Positions 10,601 to 23,238 of a DNA stretch of 25,235 nucleotides are shown here, piece by piece. Under the pieces are notes generated by a model, which was not told the DNA's origin, made no database searches, and saw only the letters and a list, made by a program, of their open reading frames with translations. Every line of letters starts with the position of its first letter. Position 1 is the stretch's first letter. The DNA is taken from positions 1 to 25,235 of the forward strand of contig JAOXYB010058723.1 of the NCBI GenBank assembly GCA_028565635.1, given 5' to 3'. The stretch is from Phoronis ovalis (taxonomy: Eukaryota > Phoronida > Phoronidae). The position numbers were made by a program, and so were the translations under genes.

Positions 10601-11613
10601 ATTGACCTTGAATCATATTATGTCAAGGTGTCATAAAGTAACATAATTATTTGTAAGGTACTGTAACTTTCATTAATTGGGAATGTAAGTGTTCACTGAT
10701 TACACATTCTCATTAAAGGTGCGGTTTGTGGTGATTATTAAATGCTTTGTTTTTTAGAAATAAATTTGTTTTGTACTTGCAAGTAATAGGCTATGTTTAT
10801 TTGTAGGCCATCCACTCCAGTATTTGACTTACTGGAACACAAATATCAGCAGCGCTGGATAGACTCCAGAAGAGCTGAAGAACTTGCAAAGAAAAGAGAA
10901 ATTATAGAACAGGTTAGTGTTATTCAGTATAATCAATAATGCATGAACATCTCAGGGATGTTTGTGGTTGTATTGATTTGCTGATTGCTGATAATTACAA
11001 CAATACACTATAAAATAACTGTTATTTGTTTTGCTTAGTGATAGTTTTATTGATATTTTGGCCTGAGCAACTAAGATTTGAAATTGATGAAAACTATAAT
11101 TAAGCATTTCTTTATTTACTTAAGAAAATTTATTGCTGTTTTGAAAATAGTTTTGTAAATGAAAAAAATATTTACTGTTTTTTATTTTTTCAGAAAAAAG
11201 TGTTTGGTGAAGTGTATAACACACGTGCCACATTGCTCAGAGTATATCAAAATCCAGTTGAACAACCACCTCTATGGCATATGCCAAAATTTAGTAAACA
11301 TGTAAGTGTTTAAGACTTTCTTTAAATATTAACTTGTTTATAAAATTTATGTACAACTTGGAAGTGATACAACTAAAAGACATATCTTATACACAAACAG
11401 CTAAAAGATATCCAACAGTATTTACTAAAGTTGATTTTGTTATTTATCTAATTGTGTAATAAATTTATGTATTTTTAATTTTAGGCTCAACCACATTTAG
11501 AAACATTTAGATCTATCAATGCTAGAAATAGAGCATTAGAAGCTCATGTGGATGACCGAGTAGGAAGGCAAGGACTACACGGACACGGCATATATGAACC
11601 AGCCAAAAACTAA
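7559..11613 (+). CDS. CFAP77: Cilia- and flagella-associated protein 77
   Basis: CFAP77 (C9orf171 in human) is a microtubule inner protein of ciliary doublets, reported at the outer junction where the B-tubule meets the A-tubule. Six exons join in frame: 7559-7651, 8227-8329, 8662-8902, 10807-10912, 11194-11301 and 11485-11613. All introns are GT-AG, and the protein is 259 residues, slightly shorter than the human form. Conserved blocks are PELGRPR (32-38), DFMALNRAAVEAGL after the third exon begins, PSTPVFDLLEHKY (147-159), LWHMPKF (208-214) and a C-terminal HLETF...ALEAH stretch. The start has a strong Kozak context (A at -3, G at +4) and an in-frame TAA at 7544-7546. No membrane segment or signal peptide is seen. 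It has the same orientation as DDX31 upstream and BARHL downstream; CFAP77 and BARHL1 are also neighbours in human. Confidence 0.96.
7652..8226 (+). other. CFAP77 intron 1
   Basis: The intron is 575 bp, GT-AG and AT-rich. No additional feature is seen. Confidence 0.85.
8227..8329 (+). CDS. CFAP77: CFAP77 exon 2 (PELGRPR block)
   Basis: The exon lies between tatgttttag and gtaagtt. It encodes PELGRPRSRGYRNAFHEGFT and FGVTNTAKQGGVAE and ends in phase 1. The PELG+PR motif and the G...FGV..... GGVAEA pattern align with the human protein. Confidence 0.93.
8330..8661 (+). other. CFAP77 intron 2
   Basis: The intron is 332 bp, with donor gtaagtt and acceptor attcattacag. No additional feature is seen. 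Confidence 0.85.
8662..8902 (+). CDS. CFAP77: CFAP77 exon 3 (central domain)
   Basis: This 241-bp exon begins after attcattacag. It encodes the central helical part, including the W..... RDFMALNRAAVEAGLTTA-type block (here ERDFMALNRAAVEAGLTT) and NYRATHDLR. It ends at MPT(R) before gtataa in phase 2. Confidence 0.95.
8903..10806 (+). other. CFAP77 intron 3, longest intron of the gene
   Basis: At 1904 bp it is several times longer than the other CFAP77 introns. It contains a GC-richer patch with GGCCGCCATGTTTG (9849-9862), a YY1-like core, followed at once by an imperfect fold-back repeat at 9874-10068. Short open frames at 9471-9659 (+) and 10261-10482 (-) have no protein-like features. Confidence 0.8.
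9874..10068. repeat. Imperfect fold-back element (MITE-like) in CFAP77 intron 3
   Basis: Three short words recur in mirrored order at matching spacing. GACACAGGCA (9874-9883) pairs with TGCCTGTGTC (10059-10068). AATTTAGTT (9900-9908) pairs with AACTAAATT (10033-10041). AAGTTATA (9933-9940) pairs with TATAACTT (9998-10005). The intervening sequence is diverged. The arrangement implies arms of about 65-70 bp around a loop of about 57 bp. No ORF lies inside, so it could be an old non-autonomous element. Confidence 0.5.
10807..10912 (+). CDS. CFAP77: CFAP77 exon 4 (PSTPVFDLL block)
   Basis: The exon starts after atttgtag and encodes PSTPVFDLLEHKYQQRWIDS followed by RRAEELAKKREIIEQ. The charged stretch probably forms a helix. 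It ends in phase 0 before gttagtg. Confidence 0.94.
11194..11301 (+). CDS. CFAP77: CFAP77 exon 5 (LWHMPKF block)
   Basis: This exon of 36 codons follows the acceptor tattttttcag. It encodes KKVFGEVYNTRATLLRVYQN and then EQPPLWHMPKFSKH, matching the human LWHMPHF segment. The donor is gtaagtg. Confidence 0.95.
11485..11613 (+). CDS. CFAP77: CFAP77 exon 6 (C-terminus)
   Basis: The exon begins after ttaattttag and encodes AQPHLETFRSINARNRALEA, a short VGRQGLHGHGIYEPAKN tail and TAA. It aligns with the human HLDTF...ALKAH...RQGTL end of the protein. Confidence 0.94.
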   Translation, partial: AQPHLETFRSINARNRALEAHVDDRVGRQGLHGHGIYEPAKN

Positions 11614-12073
11614 ATACTATTTATATGAAAAAACATGAGAATATGCACAAAATGCATTAACAAACATTTATACTTTTAAAAATATTTTATCTATGATATT
11701 AATAATCAGATTTTTTGAGCTGAAGAATGTGTCTGAGAATTTATTATTTAAATGATATTCTAACATAGGAACATTTTCTTTACATACATGTAATAACAAC
11801 ATTATTTTATAACATCTACTTTGTCATATGTTTATACATGTATATGTCTAAAATCGAAGTTTAATAGATTACGTACACAACGTTCCCTTTATAATTTTGA
11901 CAAAATGATTTTTATTGTCTGATAAATGCTGCACTCTGCTTGTGTCTAGATGGTCTTGTAATGAATATGAGCAAGTCAAGAGTGCTATGCATTTCATAAG
12001 AGGAATGGTCAATGTGCCAGTGTCTATTTTGCTGACTATTCTAGTCTTTATGCCATGATATGAGATAATAACA

Positions 12074-12079
12074 AATAAA
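12074..12079 (+). terminator. Poly(A) signal for CFAP77
   Basis: This AATAAA is the first canonical signal after the stop codon and implies a 3' UTR of about 480 nt. The sequence after it is T-rich. Confidence 0.6.
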
Positions 12080-15000
12080 TTCTTGATTGAATTTTCAAAA
12101 TGTTAATACCTGGTGGTAAATGGGTATTGAATTTTCTCAAACAACTAAAGAATATCAGTGTTTGTATGTAAGTATATATTTGTTTGTATAGGCAACTTTT
12201 AATAAGATTAAACTCTTATATTTCCCAATCTTTTCGTGTAGTCGTTTCTTAAATCATCGGTCGATGACACCTGCACACATAAATACAGCTTCAATAAAAA
12301 CAATAACAGAAAAGGTGTCTTGACACCGAAAGGCATCATTGGTAATTTAACTAACCAGTGTTTTTATATTTTTTATGGTAAATGCAAGTAAACGCACTGA
12401 GCCGTCTTCGACTTAACAATTTAGAAACAAAGAAATTTCCACGCATACTTCCTTTTTCGCTTGTAAAACAGCAAAAAATCGAATAATACGCATTTTAAAA
12501 TAATTAATGCATCTGGTATCCTATTGGTTTCGGGGGTTCCACACAAGAATAAAATACTTAAATTTAAAAATTTAGAAAATTAAAAAAAAATTACTATATT
12601 AAAAAACTAAGTCATAAATGTAGATTTAAGTTAAAAAACATTTCACACGGTTTAGGTACAAGAGATACCAAAAAATAACAAAGAAATGATAGTTCGTCGA
12701 TTGATGTAAATTTATATAGCTGCTATTACAGGCTGTCGAACATTCACCATTCACCTACAATCCTTTTTTATTCACCTTAATCATGTTATACAGATCCCAA
12801 AAACGATTGTTGTACGATTTAATCGGGGGGGGGGGGGTGTAGGCAGCCCTGTACTGGCACAGCAATTTTATCTGAATTAAAAGTGCTCTCGACTGACTAA
12901 AAAAATTTAAAAACCTTATTACAATAAAAGTTTAAACGGAAAAGTCTAAAAATAAAGGTCTGGGTGTTCAAATAGTTTCTGGTCAATTTCTACAATATTA
13001 TCATCTGAGACATTTTTCTCGTTATATATATGAATATGATAGTCATGTATTCGCCTTTAATTTTTTTTTCGGTGTGTTTAGAAAATGCAGGAAATTTAAT
13101 AAATGTTTGCAAATGTATGTACATTTCCCTACGTGGTGCTAGACCTTGGCTCTGCCATGTTTTCACGAATTTATAGCTGTATCGCGCCAGTCTGCGTGAT
13201 GTACTCAATTTATTAATAAAACACTGATTATTAGGTTATATAATGTAATAAATTATTAATGCATCTTCACATTGCTGTGCCTCTGATTTGGTCGATTATC
13301 CACCTATGGACTAGACTAAAGAACTTTACTAATTGTCCAATGGAACCATATGTTGATGCAAAATTCCTATTTCACAATACCGATTAAAAGGCGTCAAATC
13401 AAACATAAAAAGCACTAATTTTCTACATTATCGTCTACAAAGTGATATTTTAAAATATTTGTGACGGCTTTATAGAAACAGCTATTAGCCATTAATTTGT
13501 TGCAGTGATCATAAACTTGTTCGCAACCAGGTATTTAAAGATAGCACTACACAGGAGAGTATTTACACTTTTTCACTCTTTTTAAAAAATGTGTGTTTGA
13601 ATAACACTTAAATACTTATTTTTCTGGTGTGAAGAAACATGACCTAATAATAGCTGATCAGTCGGGATTATTTTTATTCAACATTTGTATCTATAACCCC
13701 ATCTGATATGTAATACAATTTCTTTATCTGAGTAACCTTTTTTCAAATAAACACGTTAGATTTTTATTGTTGTTACGTAAAAAGTGAATACGTTATGCTT
13801 TACAATTTTTCCAGCCTTAAGTACACGTACCTGCTGTTACACCTTATCTATTATATAAATAGGAAATCATTACATAAATTCGCGTGACAACAATATATTG
13901 GTGTAAACAAAAATTAATAAACTTTTTATTTTAAAGAAATCAAGCTACCTGTTAATTAATGATCATCTTAATTCTGCTATTTCCCATGTTACGTGCTAAG
14001 TTAGTCACGGTACCCTCTTAGGACAGGTTTTAGCACAAGTGGCGCCCTTGACTCCCTTTAATATTTATCACATCGTGTATAAAAAAGAGCTTCTTGAAGA
14101 CTATGATTGATTTGCCCCCGGGATTTGACGCGCGGGAAATGTGTTAAAATTGCTGCACTGATTTGATAGTAACTTTAATTTTCTGGCCAAAGAATGAATA
14201 GGGAACTTTCTAGAGATAACGTTGATTTCGTTTCAGTGGTGAGAAAGTGTTCCGTATCTGGGTTATATTGCCGGGGTTATATTAGCTTATTCGATTGCAT
14301 TCAGTTGCATTCAATGGGCTTAAATCCACGCTTTATGCTAGAACCCCCGCGTAGAGTGGTTATGAGAAGGTTAGTGCCTAGAAGGGATGCTTTAAGTAAT
14401 TACAAGTAAATGATAATAGAAATCGTTCATAAGTTATAGATTAGTCTTTTAATTTTTCATGCTTCAAAGTATCTTAAATTAACGATTGATCTATCAACAT
14501 ATTGCTGAAACAAGGCATTCACTTACTTAATTTATACATTACCGATATATTCTCACGTTCTTTTTGTACCTTAGGTTTTAGTTTTTATTAGAATAAAGAC
14601 TGAAATGGTGTTCGTCTACGAAAGATTGATCGTTTACTTCCTTCGCGCGTCTTTATTATCCTAACTATAGGCAAAACGGAAGAAAATTGGCTTTAATTTG
14701 CATTTAACTAGCAAATTAGTTGAATAAAATAAAATTAATTGCCACAGTTAAGAGTTGTATACAAGATACCTGCGCGTTACAGATAACTATAATTATTTTA
14801 AAATCACTCTTTAATCGATTTGAATTTAAATCTTAGTGGTATATATGCAAACACATGTAGAATGTTCAACTCCGTGAGAATACAGAGCTTACGCAGTGTA
14901 GAGAAGATGATACTAATAAAAAGTATACAAATTAAACAAATTGGATTTTAATCCATTTATCACTTTATATTAACAATCACAATAGAATCAATAGAATGTG

Positions 15001-16308
15001 TCCCGCCTGCATTACAGTTCGGCATTATAGAATTTCATAACAGTACTTTGATCTTGTTGACCGTGAAAATGACGTATTGAGAAAATAAAATTAATTTTAT
15101 GCTAGCTAAAAGCCTGTGAAAGATAGTTATAACTTAAACGCCTTATAAATATATCTATGCAAACAATTCTCAGGATTTGATTGAAATTCGTGTTTGAGCT
15201 CTAAGCGATCCAGATTACATCCATTTAGGCACAGCATCGTGCTCATTCATGACTATAATGTAAAGAAAATAAATAATTATTTGTTGTTTAGAAAGACGTG
15301 TATTAGTTTGTGTGTTGGAGAAAACCAGGTGTACGATTCCCGTGTAGCTTAGGTTTGAAAAACATTTCGTAACTTCTTACAAATACTGAGAACTTTGCAT
15401 GGAAACCGTTAAAAATTGCGTGATCCGTATTCCACAAAAGAACGACAAATAAAAGCGGTTAAACGTGTGACCAGTTTCATTCCGTATCGTCACAAAAAAG
15501 ATAAACTTGTAAATCCTGCGATACAATTGATATTTCAGTAGGTAATTTCAATCATTTTCACACTCGAATAAGTTAACCAAAGCTATGAAATAAGAGCCTA
15601 AATAAATCTATTACTCCCTTGAATGATTGTGTATGGGTATATACCAAACTGTCTCCATCTCCATATCTTTCTACAATTGCCTGCAGTTACTCATTCTTTG
15701 TCAGTTTACTAATAAGCGATCAAAGTAGAAAGCATTCCTGCCGCTCCTGCAGGGAAATTGCAGACGGCCCACCTCTTACAGATAGAAATGGTACAATGTG
15801 TCAAACGTTTGGCTCTAAGAAATTACTGGCTAGTCGCCCACACACCAATTCATATCTGATCAAAATTTGTTTGGTTAACATAACACGCGGGTAACAACAC
15901 TGTTTTTTTGTTGTTGCCTATTTTCACCCGAATTTTGCTTTGTGATACAGTTGCTCACAAATACCATAGTTTTAAGTTAACTTCAAAAAAAATCGTTTAA
16001 ACTTATATTTATTTTTTGAGCGAATCGCGTAAGGGAGGACATGATTTAGCAATAGATAGCCATTAAAACTCAATAAAATTTATTGTTAGCATACGTGCTT
16101 GTATCTATAAAATGTTATTCATTTAATGATAAATGGAAAAGACTATCTGTAAGTTAATCTACTTCAAAAACCATAAAGTGTGACAAACTAGTGAAAAAAT
16201 TCAATTTAAAAGCTTTATAAATTTGTTTGCAAGCAGCAGCCAGTAAGTCGTAAACGCAACATTCTTGTACAATTAGCAAAACAATACAATAATTAGTGAC
16301 CTGTGACT
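12080..16308. other. Intergenic region CFAP77-BARHL
   Basis: This 4.2-kb AT-rich gap precedes a developmental homeobox gene. It has a run of 13 G at 12825-12837, a duplicated TTGCATTCA at 14295 and 14305, and a GC-rich spot CCCCCGGGATTTGACGCGCG (14115-14134) followed by GGAAA, which is E2F-like. Small open frames (12990-13208 on -, 14194-14409 on +, 15619-15894 on +) lack domain or splice support. It is a plausible place for BARHL enhancers, but no element can be called from one sequence. Confidence 0.7.
12825..12837 (+). repeat. Poly(G) run, 13 bases
   Basis: There are thirteen consecutive G bases in a region that is otherwise about two-thirds A+T. It may form quadruplex structure and is a likely sequencing-error site. 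Confidence 0.95.
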
Positions 16309-16390
16309 GGGCGGAGTCTAAGGATATCTGGACCAATCAGATTACGAATAACTGATTCTCAATAAATATAAAGCCTCTCTTGTATATAAA
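16309..16390 (+). promoter_or_regulatory. BARHL core promoter (GC box, CCAAT box, TATA boxes)
   Basis: The order is GGGCGG (16309-16314), CCAATCAG (16333-16340), TATAAAG (16367-16373) and TATATAAA (16383-16390). The CCAAT-to-TATA spacing of about 30 bp is typical of TATA promoters. Transcription would begin near 16398-16415, about 230 bp before the start codon. The two TATA words could serve alternative start sites. The call rests on motif order only. Confidence 0.5.
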
Positions 16391-16397
16391 TTACAAT

Positions 16398-16466
16398 CCC
16401 GTAAATATCTACATTAAGGCTGTCAAAATTTACACTTTATGCTTGTGCAGTGATTAGCTATATTTT
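16398..16466 (+). other. Possible 5' UTR exon of BARHL with a 4-codon uORF
   Basis: Downstream of the TATA boxes, a good donor GTAAGTG begins at 16467 and a pyrimidine-rich acceptor ending TTTACAG closes at 16627. Together they would give a 160-bp 5' UTR intron. The exon would carry a tiny uORF (ATG CTT GTG CAG TGA, 16439-16453), whose TGA is in frame with the main ATG after splicing and so blocks N-terminal extension through this exon. Unspliced reading is also possible. Confidence 0.4.
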
Positions 16467-16638
16467 GTAAGTGTTACCTCATTTAATTTTTTTAATTCTA
16501 CCTCTAGAAAAATGATGGCATAACTGTTTTTACTTACTGCTAACTGTTAACGACTTAAGGATAGATCGTAAATCTTGTATTATTTTAGTGAACTTATATT
16601 TTTTTAACAAATATTAATTTTTTACAGACCCCAACATC

Positions 16639-20470
<3,832 letters not shown>

Positions 20471-20673
20471 CTACATCTGCCATGCATTTTTGTTAGTTTC
20501 TAATATTTTTCAAAACGTCAGTGATTATAAGTAGCAAGAAGATTGACGATATGTAAAAAGAATCACAAGGTGCACAGATCTTGCAGAAAACAGCCAGCTT
20601 GGTTTTATTTATACGACTTGATAAAAATTAAACTGAATACCATATTGCCTCTCAAGTCGAGTGATGTGCTGTG

Positions 20674-20679
20674 AATAAA
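20674..20679 (+). terminator. Poly(A) signal for BARHL
   Basis: This AATAAA is the first after the stop codon, giving a 3' UTR of about 220 nt. A T-rich stretch follows. Confidence 0.6.
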
Positions 20680-21334
20680 CTTTGATTTTATATATTTAAC
20701 TGAAGTAACGCAGAGTTATTACTTAAGTTGTAAATATTCTTGTTATTATTTATTGTTTATAGAATAAGATTAGTTTATATCGATCGCGCTTGTATATATT
20801 GTTGTCATGTTTTAACTAAATAACCATTTAATTATTAAAATGCCACATTCAATAATGTTCATACTTTTATTTAATTTCAACGCTACTTCTAATGTGTACT
20901 TTTCTCTTTTGTTTCTTTTATTAAATTAATTAACTTCCATTTGGTTCGATATTTCACTTATTCTTTGTTAATACAACTCACTTATCTAGTTTATTGGCGG
21001 AACTGACATGCTTGGTTGCCTTAGACATTTAACCAATTAGGAAGGCCCACACTAATAATTTAATGAAAATCAAATCAGTTGAAGCTATCGTTAACTCGTA
21101 TAAAGTCTCAAAACATTTTCTTTCATGATCAATTTAAAATTAATGTCGCTAACTCAAGTGATTGTCTGTGGAGACTTTCAGATTATTGCGCATAAAGCAG
21201 AAGCACCCAATGAGGATAATTTTTTATGGCTTTATGTTGCACACCAACATATTTTTTACATGTTTCATGCTTAGCTAAAGCATTTGGTAATGTAGCTTGG
21301 AAGGCCATCTCTGACAGACTCTGTTCCCCACTCA

Positions 21335-21500
21335 CCAGCAAGCTGAATTTTTTTAAATTCACCAGCCAGCTAAAAATGCGGGTGAACTCTATCTGCCAGT
21401 TGAATTTTGCAAAAAAAGTTGGGCATTGGGTTTCGCGCTTAAATTAATCATTTAGTGGTGTTAAGCCGTGGAGAATCAGATATGCTCCCCATTACCAGCT
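21335..21500. repeat. CCAGC-type low-copy repeat cluster
   Basis: Related words recur at short spacing: CCAGCAAGCTGAATTTTT (near 21334), CCAGCCAGCTAAAAATG (21362) and CCAGTTGAATTTTGCAAAA (21397), then CCAGCTGG just beyond. A similar block, GGCCAGTCAGCAAAAATGAC, lies at 5136-5155. This suggests a diverged dispersed repeat whose family I cannot name. Confidence 0.4.
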
Positions 21501-21649
21501 GGATGAACTGTTTAAGGTTTGCCAGCCAGACTTGCCTGCGGAACAGATATTATGGGGAACAGACTCGGTAGGTGCTTCCGATAAAGCACAGAAAAATTAT
21601 ATAAAGAAGCTTTCACGTGTCTTTATACAATTGTCCGCTGTATTAGCCA

Positions 21650-22370
21650 TCTTAGAGTTTTCAGGACCTGGGCAAAAATGCTTTGACAACTGCGGGAAAA
21701 TGTCAAATCTTCACATCAAGTTGACCCACCCACATCTGCCAATTTATAATTCTTTTCAAATGAAGTCTTCAAGGCAACACTTCTTACCAGAAACAAATAT
21801 GGCCACCAGTCAGCCATAATGGAAGTGATCCTGGTCAAAATCAACACAGCTTACCTATATTTTGGCCCCATTTACCCTCTGATTTAAACGATCTGTGTAA
21901 GAGTTTTCAGGATAAAAGCAAAAACAGATTGATGGCTGCAAAAAAATGTGGAGTTTTCCGGGATGTCAGTTTGTCAACTGTTCAAGGTCTTTCTAAAATA
22001 CCACATAGCCTACAACACCTATCTACCCATGGCCTTCTTAAAACCACCTTTTCCCAAGAACGCTTCGTCTTTGTGGCTATAGATCTACTAGGAACCCACC
22101 AGTGAGCCATATTGGAGCTGAGGCAGGTCAAAATCATATTTCACTGATCCAATAAGAACTAAAGCTATTATCGGGGTACCATCTATGAAACAAACTTGGT
22201 CACTAAACGGCCTTGTTGGAAATGATCCAAGTCAAATTCAAACTTGACCTGTACTTTGACCTTTATTTACTTTCTGAATGAAAGTGATCTCACTATTTGT
22301 CAAAGTTTCAAGATTTGGGCAAAAACATTTTTGAAGTTTGCCAAAGAAATGCAGACTTTTCAGATCAACA
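21650..22370. repeat. Cluster of diverged copies of a dispersed repeat
   Basis: Two segments align well by eye, 21810-21955 and 22215-22370. Each starts GGAA(G/A)TGATCC followed by GTCAAA, and each has a central pyrimidine-rich 'tgacct/tacct' part. They end in TTTTCAGGATAAAAGCAAAAA and TTTCAAGATTTGGGCAAAAA respectively. A third fragment of the end portion lies at 21655-21705 (TTTTCAGGACCTGGGCAAAAA). A fragment of the start lies at 22091-22145 (CCACCAGTGAGCCATATTGG). The 'TGACCT ... GTTTCAAGATTTGGGC' style resembles non-coding repeats common in marine invertebrate genomes. I cannot name the family. Confidence 0.55.
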
Positions 22371-22952
22371 GTTGCGCAAACACCTCGTAACGTAAATCTT
22401 GCTACTGCTGGACCAGATTCGAAATTCTAATTTGAAAGAGTTTGTTATAAGATAATGTTTTTATGATCATTAGTTAGGAACAATGTAGAAATGCTATAAC
22501 TGCAGTTTAATTATAAATCTAAAAGGAGAATATAAAACTTAATTCATAGTTGACATCATTTTCCATAAAATATTCTTAAAATACTAAAAAATATTTACAC
22601 AGACAAACAACTTTCCGTTTTATAAATTTCTTCTACTCCACTGTGCTTCTTTAGAAATAAACAAAAGTGCCTAAGGATTTAAAATTCTTCAAATAAAGGT
22701 TAGTCATCTTAGTCAACAATCTTAATATAGCCCTTCCTACTGGAATCTGCATGAAAATGTGAATAAATATCCTTGCAGGGTAGATACACTTTGTATTGTT
22801 TCAAATATTATTTTTCCATCCAACTTGCTTTTAAGAGATGTTCTGTGTGCCATTTCTGGTGGCACCATCTATGAAGAATTGAGACAACACACTGTTTTCT
22901 GAGTGTTTTCTGGTTTTTCAATTTCACGATTCTTCAACAGTATAATCCTTGC

Positions 22953-22958
22953 TTTATT
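22953..22958 (-). terminator. Poly(A) signal for the TTF1-like gene
   Basis: TTTATT on the + strand reads AATAAA on the - strand, about 207 nt after the TAA stop. It is the first canonical or ATTAAA-type signal downstream on that strand. Confidence 0.55.
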
Positions 22959-23164
22959 TTGAAAAAGGCACAAATAGTGTCTTGCAGTATATATTTGTGC
23001 TTATTCTAAAAACATCAATTAATGGTAAAATTAAAGTTATCATACAGTTATGTCAAGAGTGCCCCACCTTGAATAATGGATGCTGCTATCATCATACAAA
23101 CTTGAAACATGTAAAACATTTAAAATGGTAGTCCCATTAAAAAAATAACTTCAAAATAGCATCA

Positions 23165-23238
23165 TTATTTTTCCTGCTGCCGTTGTTTGCTTGCAATCAA
23201 CTCCGGAAGTTTTTGTGAGAACAGATGTTGACAGATTT
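23165..23238 (-). CDS. TTF1: TTF1-like terminal exon
   Basis: The - strand acceptor is tatcttcctttcag, and the exon is 74 bp ending in TAA at 23167-23165. It encodes (E)ICQHLFSQKLPELIASKQRQ and QEK. The open frame is too short to stand out alone, but the junction restores the frame exactly. Confidence 0.75.

Larger units (their letters stand above)
20680..22952. other. Convergent intergenic region BARHL-TTF1, repeat-bearing
   Basis: This gap lies between two genes pointing at each other. The first 500 bp are plain AT-rich sequence. From about 21290 to 22400 the composition becomes more GC-rich and is made of diverged repeat copies. The open frames at 21226-21447 and 21532-21819 fall in this repeat sequence and are not convincing proteins. 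A 12-mer ACCATCTATGAA occurs at both 22178 and 22864. Confidence 0.7.

Noticed and set aside
12990-13208. 72-codon - strand open frame
   Set aside because: It has no domain features and no promoter or splice context, and is probably a chance frame.
13985-14050. CTCF-like word GCACAAGTGGCGCCC
   Set aside because: It matches the GGC end of the motif but fails several of the fixed 5' positions.
14121-14140. E2F-like ACGCGCGGGAAA
   Set aside because: It is one motif with no promoter or gene next to it.
15619-15894. 91-codon + strand open frame upstream of BARHL
   Set aside because: There is no recognisable family, no splice sites linking it to BARHL and no FIL motif. Composition is like the surrounding non-coding sequence.
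12933-15999. Four TAAACG/CGTTTA words (12933, 14631, 15460, 15994) as BARHL autoregulatory sites
   Set aside because: At this A+T content about two are expected by chance in 3 kb on both strands. Four without conservation data is not evidence.
21532-21819. 95-codon frame that could be a gene between BARHL and TTF1
   Set aside because: It overlaps repeat-like sequence and has no conserved motif.
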